This document shows, piece after piece, positions 1 to 11,015 of a stretch of 64,000 bases of DNA. A program made the translations under genes and the position numbers. The DNA is taken from positions 1,240,001 through 1,304,000 of the forward strand of contig CM034138.1 of the NCBI GenBank assembly GCA_019914995.1. The letters run 5' to 3'. The notes beneath the pieces were generated by a model that was not told the DNA's origin, did no database searches, and saw only the letters and a list, made by a program, of their open reading frames with translations. Each line of letters starts with the position of its first letter. Position 1 is the stretch's first letter. This DNA comes from Acanthochlamys bracteata. Its lineage: Eukaryota; Streptophyta; Magnoliopsida; Pandanales; Velloziaceae.

Positions 1-122
1 CACTAAACATTTCTTGTCCTAATTCTTCTGTGTTGAATTACACAAAACTTTTATTCTTCCACATAGTATACATTTCATGATGCATCTGCTCTTCACTTTT
101 ATTCATATGGATATGATTTGGT

Positions 123-2214
123 TCAATTTGCAGGATGCAGCAAGGACTCAGATTCACTCAGCAAAGCTGCAGAAGCAGCGACGAAGGCAGCATTCATATA
201 AGTTGTAGGTTCCAAGTGATTGGAATCTGATCTGACATCTCTGAACTGGTCATTATAATCTGGACCTCCAACAACTGCACCAACATGTGTGTTAGGATTT
301 GGAGCGTTCGCCGGAAACCAAATCGACATGCCTTCACTGCAACCCACTTTAGCCGGATGAACTTTGATTGATGGAATGGACGCACCCCGGTGGTGGACTT
401 GTTTCGGGTAGTTGTTACCGTAGCCTACCATGTATGAATAGTTCAATGGATTTTTTCCTAGCACATAATCGACCTGATACAAAAGGTAAATGGAATAAAT
501 GAAACTGTTATTTTTCAGGTAAGATGCAACGAAATTGCCTCGAGCTATTTTAAATTTGCCTGTGATTTAGCGAAGTTTTGAACTTGAGAAGTTGAAAACT
601 TTGCTGAGCTGCATCGCACTTGATTTATCCCAGATGCTTGCAAGGTCTTTGCAAGGGAAAGCAGGGCCAGAGAAGCAGTTGTTACGTATTGGATATTTGC
701 CGAGTCCCGGAAATATAGTAGTCCTCCTGGAGAAATATTATTAACGAAACCTTCGTTCGTAGAATGTAAAGCTATGTACGTAGAACTTGCAGAAGGGCAA
801 TAATTAATCGACACCTTTAGTTATTTGAATTTTAACTGAGCCACTTCCTGGCATCACTGAGCATATAAAAGATTCGGCGTGATTCCTGAACTTAGCCAAT
901 TTTTCGTTCCCAGCTCCATGAACCTATGCAAGTATTATTTCGGACGGATGCTTTAGTTAAGCATGCAAACCATATATAAGCCATACTTCATGAAATTTTA
1001 ATTACCTTGGTTAGCAATACTTGGGCACCAACATACTTGTTGTCCCAGCTAAACTCTGTAGCAGCTTGACTCCATCCTTGGTTGTTTGATAGAAATGTCA
1101 GGTACTGAGTTCCATTGGTTGCTAAGTAGAGCCATGCAGCTGCCCACAGAAGCTCATCCTGCTCATTGCATAACACACAAAATATTTACCTCAAAAGTTA
1201 TCTGAGATCACGCACTGGTTTACAAGTTGCGTACTTGCCTGATAACCAGAATAGGAGCAATAAAATGGACATGAAGCCTGGTATGAACCCCTGTAGTTGT
1301 TCGCAAACTGAAAAAGCTGGACAAAAGCATTCAACGTTCAGTATATATAAGAACAAAACACTTAACTTAGTTACAGCTAGCCAGCTTACAGATTGTGATT
1401 TCTTGAGAAGTCTCGACGAGTACGTAGGCTTCGTATCTTTGAACACAATGGAGGCAGATGCAAGGGCAGCGGCAGCATCCGCAGCTGCTTCTGTGCCAGG
1501 TGAAGAAGACGTTATCTTGTACAAAGTCCTAGGTGTGTCCATGTCTTCTGGTCTCTCCCAACACTGATGATCTGAATTACCATCACCAACCTGCAAAAAG
1601 AATCCTGATCAGCTTAAATGATTACAAAATTTCTTCGTAAAGTATTGACATCAAATAGCAATTAATTTGCATGCCTGAGTGTATAGTGTGGTTGGTGAAG
1701 TGTGACACTTGAGTATGAAATCAGTTCCCCATTTAATAGCAGAATGCAAGTGTCCAAGTTGTCCAGCTGCAGATATCTGAGCTTTGTATTCTAAGGCTGC
1801 CCAGCTCAACAAGCTCATGCTGAACGACATTGGCCATACAAACTTCACGTTGTCTCCGGCATCATAGTAACCACCTGTAAGATTCACCTGACAAATTCAA
1901 AAAAAGAAAAATAAAGAAGGGTGAGAACCTTGAGTTCGTCTAATTTCTAGTTAATATTATTTGATTACATTCTCTAGTTTGCCATCTGAGAGAGCGGAGT
2001 CGCCCCGCCATTGCACTCGTTGCTTTGAAGGAAGCTTTCCAGATCGTTGTCCTTCAAAGAACAGTAAAGCTTTTGTTAGAGCATTACTATACTTGTATTC
2101 GTTATTTTCTGAAAGACGTAAAACTTCGCGGTCCTTGTCTAAGGCTGCTGATTGCATAACAGAAGGCAATAAGAATGCAAACCATAGTACTACAACTATC
2201 AAGCTCATCTTCAT
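123..2214 (-). CDS. Endo-beta-1,4-glucanase, glycoside hydrolase family 9 (class B, secreted)
   Basis: Hydrolyses beta-1,4-glucan chains in the cell wall. I read eight exons on the minus strand: 1969-2214, 1675-1887, 1390-1590, 1239-1316, 1006-1158, 815-923, 560-726 and 123-473, giving 505 residues, the usual size for class B. The first 24 or so residues are a signal peptide. Family landmarks are [12 protein letters not shown] (catalytic Asp91/Asp94), HHR at 416-418 and the acid Glu477 in LEPTTY. There is no C-terminal CBM49 and no N-terminal membrane anchor. The D-x-R-x-x-Y stretch before Glu477 reads DVRSDS, so the usual Tyr is absent. Introns 2, 4 and 7 have GC rather than GT donors, each after CAG; every junction keeps the reading frame and falls at a conserved protein boundary. 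The start is the first ATG, about 45 bases after a TATA box. The family call is certain; the exact paralogue is not. Confidence 0.93.
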
Positions 2215-2260
2215 GGCTGTGGTAAAATGGATTTGTGATTTACTACAAGATCTCCTGCAG

Positions 2261-2268
2261 TTTATATA
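2261..2268 (-). promoter_or_regulatory. TATA box of the GH9 gene
   Basis: The minus strand reads TATATAAA about 47 bases upstream of the GH9 start codon, implying a very short leader. Assigned by sequence and spacing only. Confidence 0.55.
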
Positions 2269-2269
2269 G

Positions 2270-3628
2270 ATGGATACGATAGGTGGATAGCCCTGTTACT
2301 TGATTATTTGTGTAAGATAAATTGGGCACACAGCTAGCTAGCATGAATTAATGCCGTTTAAAACTTGCAAACATATAGATCATCAGCAGATATTGAAGCC
2401 CATTTCTTTGAATATCTTTACTCCATCAACCGTCCATGTCTTTGTGCCATCAGCTTATTGCCTCCATACCACTTTCATCCGGTCATGGTTTTTGAGTTCC
2501 ATTGGTAACTACCATAACATACCCTTTTCGGCAGTAAGAAAATTTCAAGTTTGCTTTTGTAAGAAACTGAGTTATTGGTTAAGCATTTTATACGCATGGT
2601 TTCCTTTGGAGTATCGCTTTACATGCCTAAGCTAGTATTCATATATATGTGATCCGTGCCTTTCACCTGCTCATAATTTGAAACAGAATTACACACAACT
2701 AGCTAGGAAGGCGCCATTAGCCTCGTGCGCATTATCAGAATAGTTTTGATTTTGCAGTACTGTGAAGCAGATATCTAGCTTTCTATTCTGGGAAGGTTAG
2801 GCATGAAAAGAAAGATCATTTGTAAAATCTATAGACAGGTTTTACCATTTGAAAAACAATTGATTAACTTAAAAGATATACACGTCAATGATTAATGAAA
2901 TAATTAACCAGATAGCGTGTCGTTCACCTAAAACCGTCGCGCCCACCACGACAGCAACCTCTACAAGTTACCAATATATATAATATAGACGACGTTAATT
3001 CCTATTTAAGCTCATTTAAACAAATAACATTGATCTCTAGACTTAATTTGCATAAAACCATTTTAATTTTGAGTATGAGATGAATAATGTAATCAAACTG
3101 CTAACTCCAGTGAAGACTTTTATTGATCAGTCATTGCTTTTTATGCCATTCTAGAAATCGATATATTTAGCTCTTGCATAACGTTGCATATGCACTTCTT
3201 CTTCTTCTTGTTTTTTATTATAAATTTTTTAATTTGAGAAACATAGCATTGCCACTACCATTAATTAGCCTGAGGCATATGCACGTCTATAACTGATTAT
3301 AATATCTGCAGATGAACTTAGCAAAGAAAATTTCACCGATGGCATTATATATATGCATGGTGCCTAAAGAAGGCTTCAAATTGGTTACTGCAGAATAGTG
3401 TTGAATTTACAAGAAGGTGGCAGTTGAACGGAAAGAAAGGTAGTTGAATGCAGTTGCTCTTTGCCCCTGCTAGCCTTCTTACTCGTGTATTCGTGTGTAA
3501 TAATCTTCTTCTCTTAGTTTTCCTTCATGTTGTTGACGTTCCCAACCTCTTCTTACCTACATAGACCTCCAGAGAACTCTCTCTGTGCCCTCTTAAATCT
3601 CCTTTATCAGAACCTTCATCAATACGTC
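2270..3628. other. Intergenic region between divergent GH9 and WRKY genes
   Basis: A+T-rich DNA with scattered CTAGCTAG and TATATA tracts. The open stretch at 2351-2635 encodes nothing recognisable. This interval must hold the upstream control regions of both divergently transcribed genes. I see no RNA gene or bounded repeat. Confidence 0.5.
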
Positions 3629-3636
3629 TATATAAA
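3629..3636 (+). promoter_or_regulatory. TATA box of the WRKY gene
   Basis: TATATAAA lies 47 bases before the WRKY ATG at 3683, so transcription should start only some 15-20 bases upstream of the coding region. Confidence 0.55.
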
Positions 3637-3682
3637 CCAAGCTAAGCATAGCCTGCTATGCGAAAGTTGATTTGTCGTGGTT

Positions 3683-4833
3683 ATGGATTTTTTCGATCAA
3701 GAAGATGATCAGGCACAAATTAAACAAAGCATGAGTTCCACTTCACGTGATCATCATCATCATCATCAGCCTGGCTTGTCAGTGCAACATTACACAGCTA
3801 ACCACCGGCAAGAACTTTTGATGAATCCCCTATTAGCGGCAGCGCCTGGAATGGATTGGGAGACGCTGTTGTTTTCCAACTCGTTGGTGTTTGGTGACCC
3901 CATCAACACGTTTCTGCAGCAACAAAATGGATTTTCAGATATAACAGGAAGAAGAGAAAATGAAATGAGTAATGGCACAAGTGACAACGAGATTAATGTT
4001 GGGAGAAGTGGAGGAAAGGCAAAGAAGCCTACCAAACCGAGGTTTGCTTTCCAGACGAAAAGCGCAGAAGATATTTTGGATGACGGCTATCGGTGGAGGA
4101 AGTATGGCCAGAAGGCAGTTAAGAACAGTGCTTTTCCCAGGTCTGGACCTCCTCACCTGATTCACCTCCCATGGATATCTGTAGCTCCTAGGCATGAATA
4201 GCTAGAAACATCTTTAGGAAATTAATGTTACCAACATTATCTAGTAACAATCTGAACCTCATCTATCCAGTTTTATATCGGTCATCCGTGAATATAACCT
4301 TCTCTGGAAGATAGAGAAAATGTTCTAATATTTGGTTAGTAGATGCTTCCTTGAGTTCTGTTAAGGTGCAAAATCTTAAAACCCAAAGTTCGGCTCAATC
4401 AAACTGAGTCTTTAACGCGTTAGACCTTACCGATCTTCGTGCATTACACATACATACGTAGACATCATGATTCAAGTCAAAATATATAACTTTCAAATTC
4501 ACAAAATTTACTACCTTACTTTATTCGTTTTAGTCACTTAATTAGCTCGTATAAAGATTTTTTTTTCTATTTTTATTGTAGCTAGCAATGAAAAAATTTT
4601 CTAAATGTTCTTAACGTTTCAATTTGTTTGGATGGAAAACTGCAAATGGATCCAGAAGCTACTACCGTTGCACGCATCACACCTGCGAGGTGAAGAAGCA
4701 AATTCAACGTCTAGCAAAAGACAGCAGCATCGTCGTTACAACCTATGAAGGAATCCATAATCACCCCTGTGAGAAGCTGATGGAGACACTTGCTCCCCTG
4801 CTCAAGCAGATTCAGCTATTAACCCAATTCTAA
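3683..4833 (+). CDS. WRKY transcription factor, group IIc (WRKY24/56-like)
   Basis: DNA-binding regulator of W-box promoters in the nucleus. Two exons, 3683-4140 and 4656-4833, give 211 residues; the 515-base intron splits the Arg codon after FP in the WRKY domain, the position used by group IIc genes. WRKYGQK is at residues 138-144, followed by a zinc site C158-x4-C163-x23-H187-x-H189. The tail ending LLTQF and the PRFAFQTKS lead-in resemble the WRKY24/56/43/75 subclade. The N-terminal half is acidic and Gln/His-rich, including a five-His run. ATG 3683 is used because the open frame only extends upstream through GTG codons. Exon 1 reads on into the intron for about 20 codons, so unspliced RNA would give a protein without the zinc site. 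Confidence 0.93.
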
Positions 4834-5373
4834 CTTTGTCAATCACAATAGATCACCTATGTAAGTAAAGCATGAATGATTCTGTATCTTGTAGTGCTGA
4901 ACTAGAACCTATATGCTTTCCAATTTGTAAAAAAGAAAAGCTTAAAGCATGTTGTGGTTCATGCTATATATAATTGTTAATGTATATATCACAAAAGAAA
5001 GGATATCTGTATGCATAAGTGCATGATTATATGTTTCTTGTTCTTTTATTCCTTTCCTCTTCTTCCGTTGTTTCCTTACTATAGTAGCAAACCGTTTGCT
5101 TTTCCCGTAGATATTTCTCTCCGTATTTGATAGTATTTTATATTATTTTTATTTAAAAATTCTATATTTCTGAATAAATAATTTAAATTAAACTAAATAT
5201 ATTTAAAAACAATTTTTTTAAACACTCTCGAACGGATACGTCGTTAATCTCAAAGAAAGTCCTATGGTGTCAGGCGTCGCGTTCATGTGCATCAAACAAA
5301 AGATCTCATTGAACGCCGGCTTCACCGCGACGGTATGTCTTTTAAAAAGGTGAAGTAAATAATTCCCAAACCA

Positions 5374-5383
5374 TATATATAAA
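5374..5383 (+). promoter_or_regulatory. TATA box of the LEA14-like gene
   Basis: TATATATAAA about 95 bases before the ATG at 5478, placed as expected for a leader of roughly 60-70 bases. Confidence 0.55.
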
Positions 5384-5477
5384 CAACAACCCCATAACCA
5401 GATCTGAGATCACACACCGAACAAAGCTTGCTATCACTAAACAAACAAAGAACAGATCGGAGAAGAACACGAAGAAG

Positions 5478-6023
5478 ATGGCTTCGTTGGTTGACAAGGC
5501 GAAAGGTTTCATTGCTGAGAAGATCGCTCACATACCGAAGCCAGAAGCAACGGTGAAAGACGTCGACATCAAAGGCATTAGCCGTGACGGTGCCAAGTTC
5601 AATTCGGAGATCTCTGTTAATAACCCTTACAGCACTCGTCTTCCTATCTCTGAAGTCCATTACACTCTGAAGAGCGCCGGCAGGTTTTGATCGATCAAAT
5701 CTATTCGTTGAAATTTACTAATTCATAGAAAAGTTATGTACTAGATTTCGTCGATTGATTGATTGACTTTCAGGGTTGTGGCGTCGGGGACGATGCCAGA
5801 TCCGGGATGGATCGAGGCAAGTGGAGAGACAAATCTCAACGTTCCATTCACGGTGCCATATGATTTCTTGATCAGTATCATGAGAGATGTTGGGAGAGAT
5901 TGGGATATTGATTACGAGCTTGAGCTCGGGCTCACTGTCGATCTTCCTGTTGTCGGAAACTTCACCATACCTCTGTCGCAGAAGGGCGAGTTGAAGCTTC
6001 CAACACTCTCTGATATATTCTAA
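5478..6023 (+). CDS. LEA14: LEA14-type desiccation-related protein (LEA_2 / WHy domain)
   Basis: Small soluble stress protein of the atypical, folded LEA_2 group, expected in the cytosol and thought to protect cells during drought, salt or light stress. Exons 5478-5683 and 5774-6023 join within an Arg codon to give 151 residues, the same length as Arabidopsis LEA14. It begins MASLVDKAKGFIAEKIAHI and has no signal peptide or membrane segment. The LEA_2 beta-sandwich covers most of the chain, including VNNPYSTRLPIS and the end KGELKLPTLSDIF. Exon 1 reads only five bases past the donor before a stop, so splicing is required. I found no clear ABRE or DRE in the visible promoter, so stress induction is assumed from the family. 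Confidence 0.92.
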
Positions 6024-7435
6024 TTATAAAACTATTATACATAGCCTGCAGCAGCTTTCTATTAGAATAAAAAATAAAACCTTTAATTTATCTTCGTGTA
6101 GAAGATGAGAACCTTTAAATTACTTATAAAATCTTAGTTTTGGTGTTTCTGAAGAATAGAGTTTTGATTATCTATATCTATCTTTATATGTGCTACTGTG
6201 TTATGATAAAGGAAACATAATGATACTTGCAGTTTGTTATTATGATTCTTCTGGCTTGTTTTAGTCCTCTGTTAGAATATCTCCCCAGAAAAAAAGCGAG
6301 CGGTAGAGGCATAGCGACAAATGGGAGCACAGAATGTAATACAATGTTTTTAATTGTGAGGGAAGAGAAAAACAATGTGCATGCAGATCGAACAGGTAAT
6401 AAAATCACCATTTATGATATAATAACGACCGACTTTAACTTCTTTTTGCCAAATAATTACCACCCGTATTTAAGAGCACGTTTGGTTGAGCTTATCAAAC
6501 ACTATTTTTTAATTTTTTTTAATTTTATATTTTTTAATATATATTTTATAAGTATATAAAAATTTATTTAAAAATTTAGAAAGTGTAAAAAAATTTTACA
6601 AAATGAGATCTTTTTATTGCATATTTTTATTATTTTTTAAAAATAAAAATATAGAGCTCGTTTTTCAAAAAAAATAAAAATATTTTCTATTTCAAAAAAT
6701 TTTACTTCATAAATATAATATTAGTACCTTTGTAATATCTTATCATCAGAAAGTGGAGATAGAAAGATTGGCGACAGTGGTGCTTAATGTTTAGTAGTTA
6801 AAAAGATGAAAAAAGGAGATTAATTTAAAATTTTATATTATTTAATAAGTAATTCAATAAATAAAATTTGTAATTAATACGTGTAACTTTAGTAATCAGT
6901 CATAAGGGGGTAAGAATACATATAAGATTTATTATAGAAGGGATGAAATGCACAATTTCACTTTGTAAAATAGCTTTACACCTTAGCAAGATAAGGTAGA
7001 AGTAATTTTCATTAGTACTCATGAATGAATACTACTCCTTGGTTTAGTGTGGAGAATATATAATTAATAATATTATTATTAACTTTTATCAAATTCTTTT
7101 GAATTTGAGTTCCATGAAAAGAGAAGATGATTATGTTTGTCCTCTCAAAGAATAATAACTTTTATCAATGCGTCTCTTAGTAATTTTCTTAGCTTTCTCT
7201 CAAATATATCTAATGAGAATCTTTCAATATGCAAAAGCCAAAAATTAGTGGAAGAATAGAATTAATACACCAAAAATCACATACGTATCTGATTATACCT
7301 GAACTTTTTATTAGACGATGAATTTGCAAAAGTTAGCATGCAGTAGTGGCGGAAGAATAGAATCAAATTAATTAGGTAGTGGCGACATGGATTTTGAACA
7401 ACAGTTACAGTAATTCCTTGCATTAACTGGACTAC
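6024..7435. other. Intergenic, A+T-rich, with one AT-rich repeat
   Basis: No coding exon is visible. Apart from the repeat at 6478-6720, listed separately, this is unique-looking A+T-rich DNA. Confidence 0.5.
6478..6720 (-). repeat. AT-rich dispersed element (MITE-like), copy 1
   Basis: Begins CACGTTTGGTTGAGCTTATC and consists of about 240 bases of A/T with a core containing AAAAATTTTAC and TTATTGCATATTTTTATTATT. The same core is at 23999-24250 in the same orientation and at 30975-31195 and 48005-48240 in the opposite one, so it is a real repeat family and not just low complexity. No target duplication could be fixed. Confidence 0.6.
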
Positions 7436-7823
7436 TATAAAAAGCAGGCTTGCTAGCGCTACTAGCTAGCTATCAATTGATCAGAGAGAAACTAAGTTAA
7501 TTAATTAAGAAGAAAAATCGAACATGGCGATGGCACCGTGGAAGGCAACAAGCAAACAACAATCCAAGTGCTGAAATTTATTTGGACAGAAATTCAATAA
7601 AAGCCACCTAGCTAGAAGAAAGGTTACTGGCATTGTCGGCGGCGATCGTCCGTGAAATCAAAGGAGTGGTGGTGGAAGTGTTGCAGCAAAGAGAAAAAAG
7701 TTTCGCATCCACTACTTGCAGGAGGGAAAGAAAAGGAAAATAATAATAATAACTACCGGACATACATGCGAAGAAAACCCAAACTATGGGTGCGTTTTTT
7801 TTTAGTAAGTTCTTATTGTTCAA
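7436..7823 (+). other. Possible small or decayed gene with TATA box and a 16-codon ORF
   Basis: TATAAAAA at 7436 is followed about 85 bases later by ATG 7524, which opens a 16-residue frame (MAMAPWKATSKQQSKC). An open stretch follows from about 7620 (AAIVREIKGVVVEVLQQ) that could be a second exon if CAA|GTGCTG is a donor. I do not recognise the product. It may be a short-peptide gene, a remnant, or chance. Confidence 0.2.
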
Positions 7824-7938
7824 AGTGAACTAAATTTTTATAATCTTTTTTAAGTAAAAATAAGTTGGAAGTGAGTTATATATTATTTTGTATGTTAAAA
7901 ATAAAAGGAAATAACTTCTTGGGTAAAAAAACACACCC
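7788..7938. mobile_element. Tourist-like MITE (151 bp)
   Basis: Ends are inverted repeats: GGGTGCGTTTTTTTT on the left and, reverse-complemented, GGGTGTGTTTTTTTA on the right. Both flanks carry TAT (7785-7787 and 7939-7941). The GGG-n-GTGTTT terminus and 3-bp duplication fit the PIF/Harbinger (Tourist) group. Non-autonomous. Confidence 0.65.
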
Positions 7939-8304
7939 TATACTAGCGTATCAATTTCAAACACTTTAAGAAAGCAACACAGAACACAAATCAATCCATG
8001 TCCAATTGTCCACGAATAGCTTAACAAGTGGGGTACGTAGGCCTTAACAATGAAACCCAATCAAAATCGTTGTACTACTCGGGCCGAAATTAGTAGGCCC
8101 CCAAGGAATATGTTTCAATCTTTTCGCCTCCCCATTAGTGACACCACTACCACATGAATGAATTGAACGCAGAACCAAAAAGCTCATGCATGCAATCCCC
8201 TCAATTAACAAACCAGTAACTGAAGCTAATTTAATGGCTGGAATTGAATGAAACACCCCTTCACCTTCTCCACTCACCCATGCCATGATCAGCTGATATG
8301 AACC

Positions 8305-8311
8305 TATATAA
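8305..8311 (+). promoter_or_regulatory. TATA box of the EC1-like gene
   Basis: TATATAA 89 bases before the ATG at 8394. Confidence 0.5.
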
Positions 8312-8393
8312 CTCCCCTGCTGATGCTCACCCCCTCCCATCAAAGCATCATCAAGCACTTGAACTAATCTTAATTAGAAGTAATTTACTAACT

Positions 8394-8816
8394 ATGGCGT
8401 TTCTTCACAAACTAGTACTCGGACTTGTTCTTTCCAGCATTTCGGCTCTTGCTTTCTCCCGTGAGCTTCCGGCTCGTAGTGCTCAACAATATGCTTCCCT
8501 TGAAGCTCGACTGGCATGGGGATGGGGACTTGGTAATGGCCAAGGAGACACCGGGTTGGCTGACTGTTGGAACGCAATGATGGAGCTCAAGTCTTGCACG
8601 AACGAGATCGTGTTGTTCTTCGTTAACGGCCAGTCGTACCTTGGGCTGGATTGCTGCCGTGCTATCCGCACCATTACCCACCATTGCTGGCCATCCATGC
8701 TCTCTTCGCTGGGGTTCACAGCTCAGGAAGGCGACATTCTCCGTGGATACTGTGATGCTGAAACTGGAAATGATGGTGTTGCGCCTGCGGCAACCCCACC
8801 GACCACCTCTGCCTAA
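8394..8816 (+). CDS. EC1: Egg-cell-secreted protein, EC1-like (prolamin-like, DUF1278)
   Basis: EC1 peptides are stored in egg-cell vesicles and secreted when sperm arrive, activating sperm for gamete fusion. This intronless gene encodes 140 residues: a signal peptide of about 22 residues, then a six-Cys domain with the order DCW, KSC, CC, CWP, YC. The EC1 signatures are clear: ELKSCTNEIVLFF, a G-x-x-x-L-G-x-x-CC block, and CWPSMLSSLGFTAQE. Between signal peptide and domain is an unusual Trp/Gly stretch (LAWGWGLGNGQGD). The tail after the last Cys is short and Pro/Thr/Ala-rich. ATG 8394 is chosen because only this start puts the signal peptide at the N terminus. Expression should be restricted to the egg cell if it behaves like its family. 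Confidence 0.92.
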   Translation: MAFLHKLVLGLVLSSISALAFSRELPARSAQQYASLEARLAWGWGLGNGQGDTGLADCWNAMMELKSCTNEIVLFFVNGQSYLGLDCCRAIRTITHHCWPSMLSSLGFTAQEGDILRGYCDAETGNDGVAPAATPPTTSA

Positions 8817-9870
8817 CTAGCGAGAATCTTGTATCGCTTTTCTATGAATAAGTTTTTCTTTTGTCATTTAAGAAGGTTTCGGTTGCATCTATCCATGCAG
8901 GCGCTGCCCCTTGGTCTATATCTATAAGAGTTTCAGTTGTATTTCTGTGAGGAAATTTTGATTCTTCTGTTAATTTGCTGCAAACAAACATTTCATTACA
9001 ATATTAGATTGATTGTTAAACTGTGGGCCGCCAGCTGAAATATGGGCCTCTCAACCATTTCATTAGCTAAGTATTGTAATGAAAAGTATAAAGATTTGTG
9101 GATGGGTGCATGCCTCTTTCATTCAAGACGCTTGTAATTGAAGCCCTTTAAACCCCTGATCATGTAACCACATTGTCAACTAACCACAGTCTTTCGAGCG
9201 TGTTTACTTTGGTAATGTAAGTTTGTAAAAAATAAATTTATAGTTAAAAATGAGTTTGGCAGAAGATAAATTTTTGTATTTAGTTTGTATTAGAAGTGAG
9301 TTTGAAGAAAAAATTTTAATTTTAAAATTTAAATGATAAAAATAAATTTTGACAAAAAAATATAGTTTAGATTCTATATTTATTTTATTTTAAAAATAAA
9401 TTCGAAGTTAAAATTGGTTTAAAGAAAAATGAATTTAGAGCGCAAGTAAACAAATAATTTACAATACTAAGTGGTAGATGATATCCCTTTCTGCATGAAA
9501 CCACAATTTTACATTGACATGTGCTTAGTGATCAAAACTCAAAAAGTTCTTCTTTTTAATTCTAGAGAAGCCATTTCAAGCAGAGCAGATAAATATTAAT
9601 CTTGATCACAACGAAAGTTTCATTTCTTAGTGACCAGGTCTAAATTTTAATAGGTCATAATCTGTGAGGGCAGCACAGTACTTGTTTTGTTAATGATTGC
9701 TTAAGCAAAATTTATAGTCATGTTAGTTGCATTTTCTAATTTTTAATGAACTATAGGTTCACTGTCAAAGTCTCTATTAACACAAACAACTAACGAAAGA
9801 GAGTTTGACGCTAAAACACAAATAAATTTTATGTTGTAAAATGAACGCGACATGCTTTGATTAGGATTCG
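8817..9870. other. Intergenic 3' flank of EC1-like gene, with an AT-rich repeat
   Basis: No gene seen. About 9197-9455 is bounded by imperfect inverted ends containing TGTTTACTT (left, after GAGCG) and AAGTAAACA (right, after GAGCGC), and is probably an old MITE. The remainder is A+T-rich and unique-looking. Confidence 0.45.
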
Positions 9871-10454
9871 TGTTGGGATTCCAATTTAAGTTAAGATCGG
9901 ATTAGTAGCATAGAGATCTGAAATAATAAACTAGTAAAAAATAAATTAGCTAATTTGGATTAGAAATTCGTCTTTGGATTGGATTAAATAGACTTTGGCT
10001 TGATTACTTAACAGTTCATATTTTTTAATAGTTTCACATTAATTGGTATTGAATATATATGTCTTTCTAAGTGGAAAATGATACGCCTAAGAGATTGACC
10101 AAATTTTTAATATGAAGAGCCGATCCTATAATTGGTATTAGAGTCTGGCGGGGACGAGCCATCCAGTGTATGCTGGAATGGAGATTGTTAGGCCTCCAAA
10201 ATAGGTTAGAACCGGATTAATAGCATAGGGGCTTGAGATAGTGTCCAAATTAAAAACAGACAATAAATTTAAAAATGGGCTACCAACTCGCTTTAAGTTG
10301 GGCCAAATGATTCCTGATTTGGTGGGTTTAACAATCCACTCTTATTATTAGTCCCACATTAATTGAGTATTGAAATAGATATATATTTATAAGTGAGAGA
10401 TACTAATTTATAAAAAATTGACCAATTTTTTTAGTGTGAGGACTCGATCATATA
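9871..10454. mobile_element. TRIM (miniature LTR retrotransposon), family A copy 1
   Basis: Two direct LTRs, about 9871-10130 and 10186-10454, start TGTTGGG/TGTTAGG and share the internal landmarks GGATTAGTAGCATAG and CCCACATTAATTG (with small differences). Only 55 bases separate them; they hold a primer-binding site TGGTATTAGAG (complement of initiator tRNA-Met) and a purine tract GGAATGGAGA. Flanks ATTCG and ATTTC are a near match for a 5-bp target duplication. It has no coding capacity. The LTRs are well diverged, so it is old. The second family copy is at 59226-60145. Confidence 0.8.
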
Positions 10455-10607
10455 ATTTCTGTCAAGAAAATAGTCTTTATTTTTTAATTTATTTAAAATT
10501 TTGTTTCTAGTGTTCATCAAACTAAAGCCATGAACTATGTCCAAATTATAAACTATTATATCTATAAAAACATATAATAATGTTCCTTACTTAGGACCTA
10601 AATCATA

Positions 10608-11015
10608 TAGGTGGGCATAGAAACACATCACTTTTTAGAAACACATAGGCACACATCAATTCAGTTCCACCGGTACAAAATTTAAAAAGTGATATCTATT
10701 GTTACATATGAAGAATTATGAGTTGAGAATATATTAACAAAATTTCAGCTCAATCAGATCGCGAATCAATCTCCATTCGATTTCTTGATCAAGATGATAA
10801 AAATAAAACAATATATATTTTTTGAATTTTTTTCATTTATGTTACTATGATCAAGAAATCGGATCAAGATTGATTCACGATCCGATTGAGCTGAAATTTT
10901 ATAAACATATTATTAAATCATAATTTTTCATATCCAGAGATTATTTTTGTACCAACGAAATAAAAAGATGTGCGCCGATGTGCTATTAAAAAATAATGTA
11001 CTCCTATTCCCACCC
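10608..11015. mobile_element. Fold-back MITE with ~180-bp inverted arms (hAT-like flanks)
   Basis: The left arm from TAGGTGGGCATAG and the right arm ending CTATTCCCACCC are reverse complements for almost their whole length. The best block is AATTTCAGCTCAATC with TTTCTTGATCA, repeated inverted across a spacer of about 60 bases. Flanks AAATCATA (10600-10607) and AAATTATA (11016-11023) are an 8-bp duplication with one mismatch, as hAT elements make. It starts about 150 bases after the TRIM. Confidence 0.75.
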
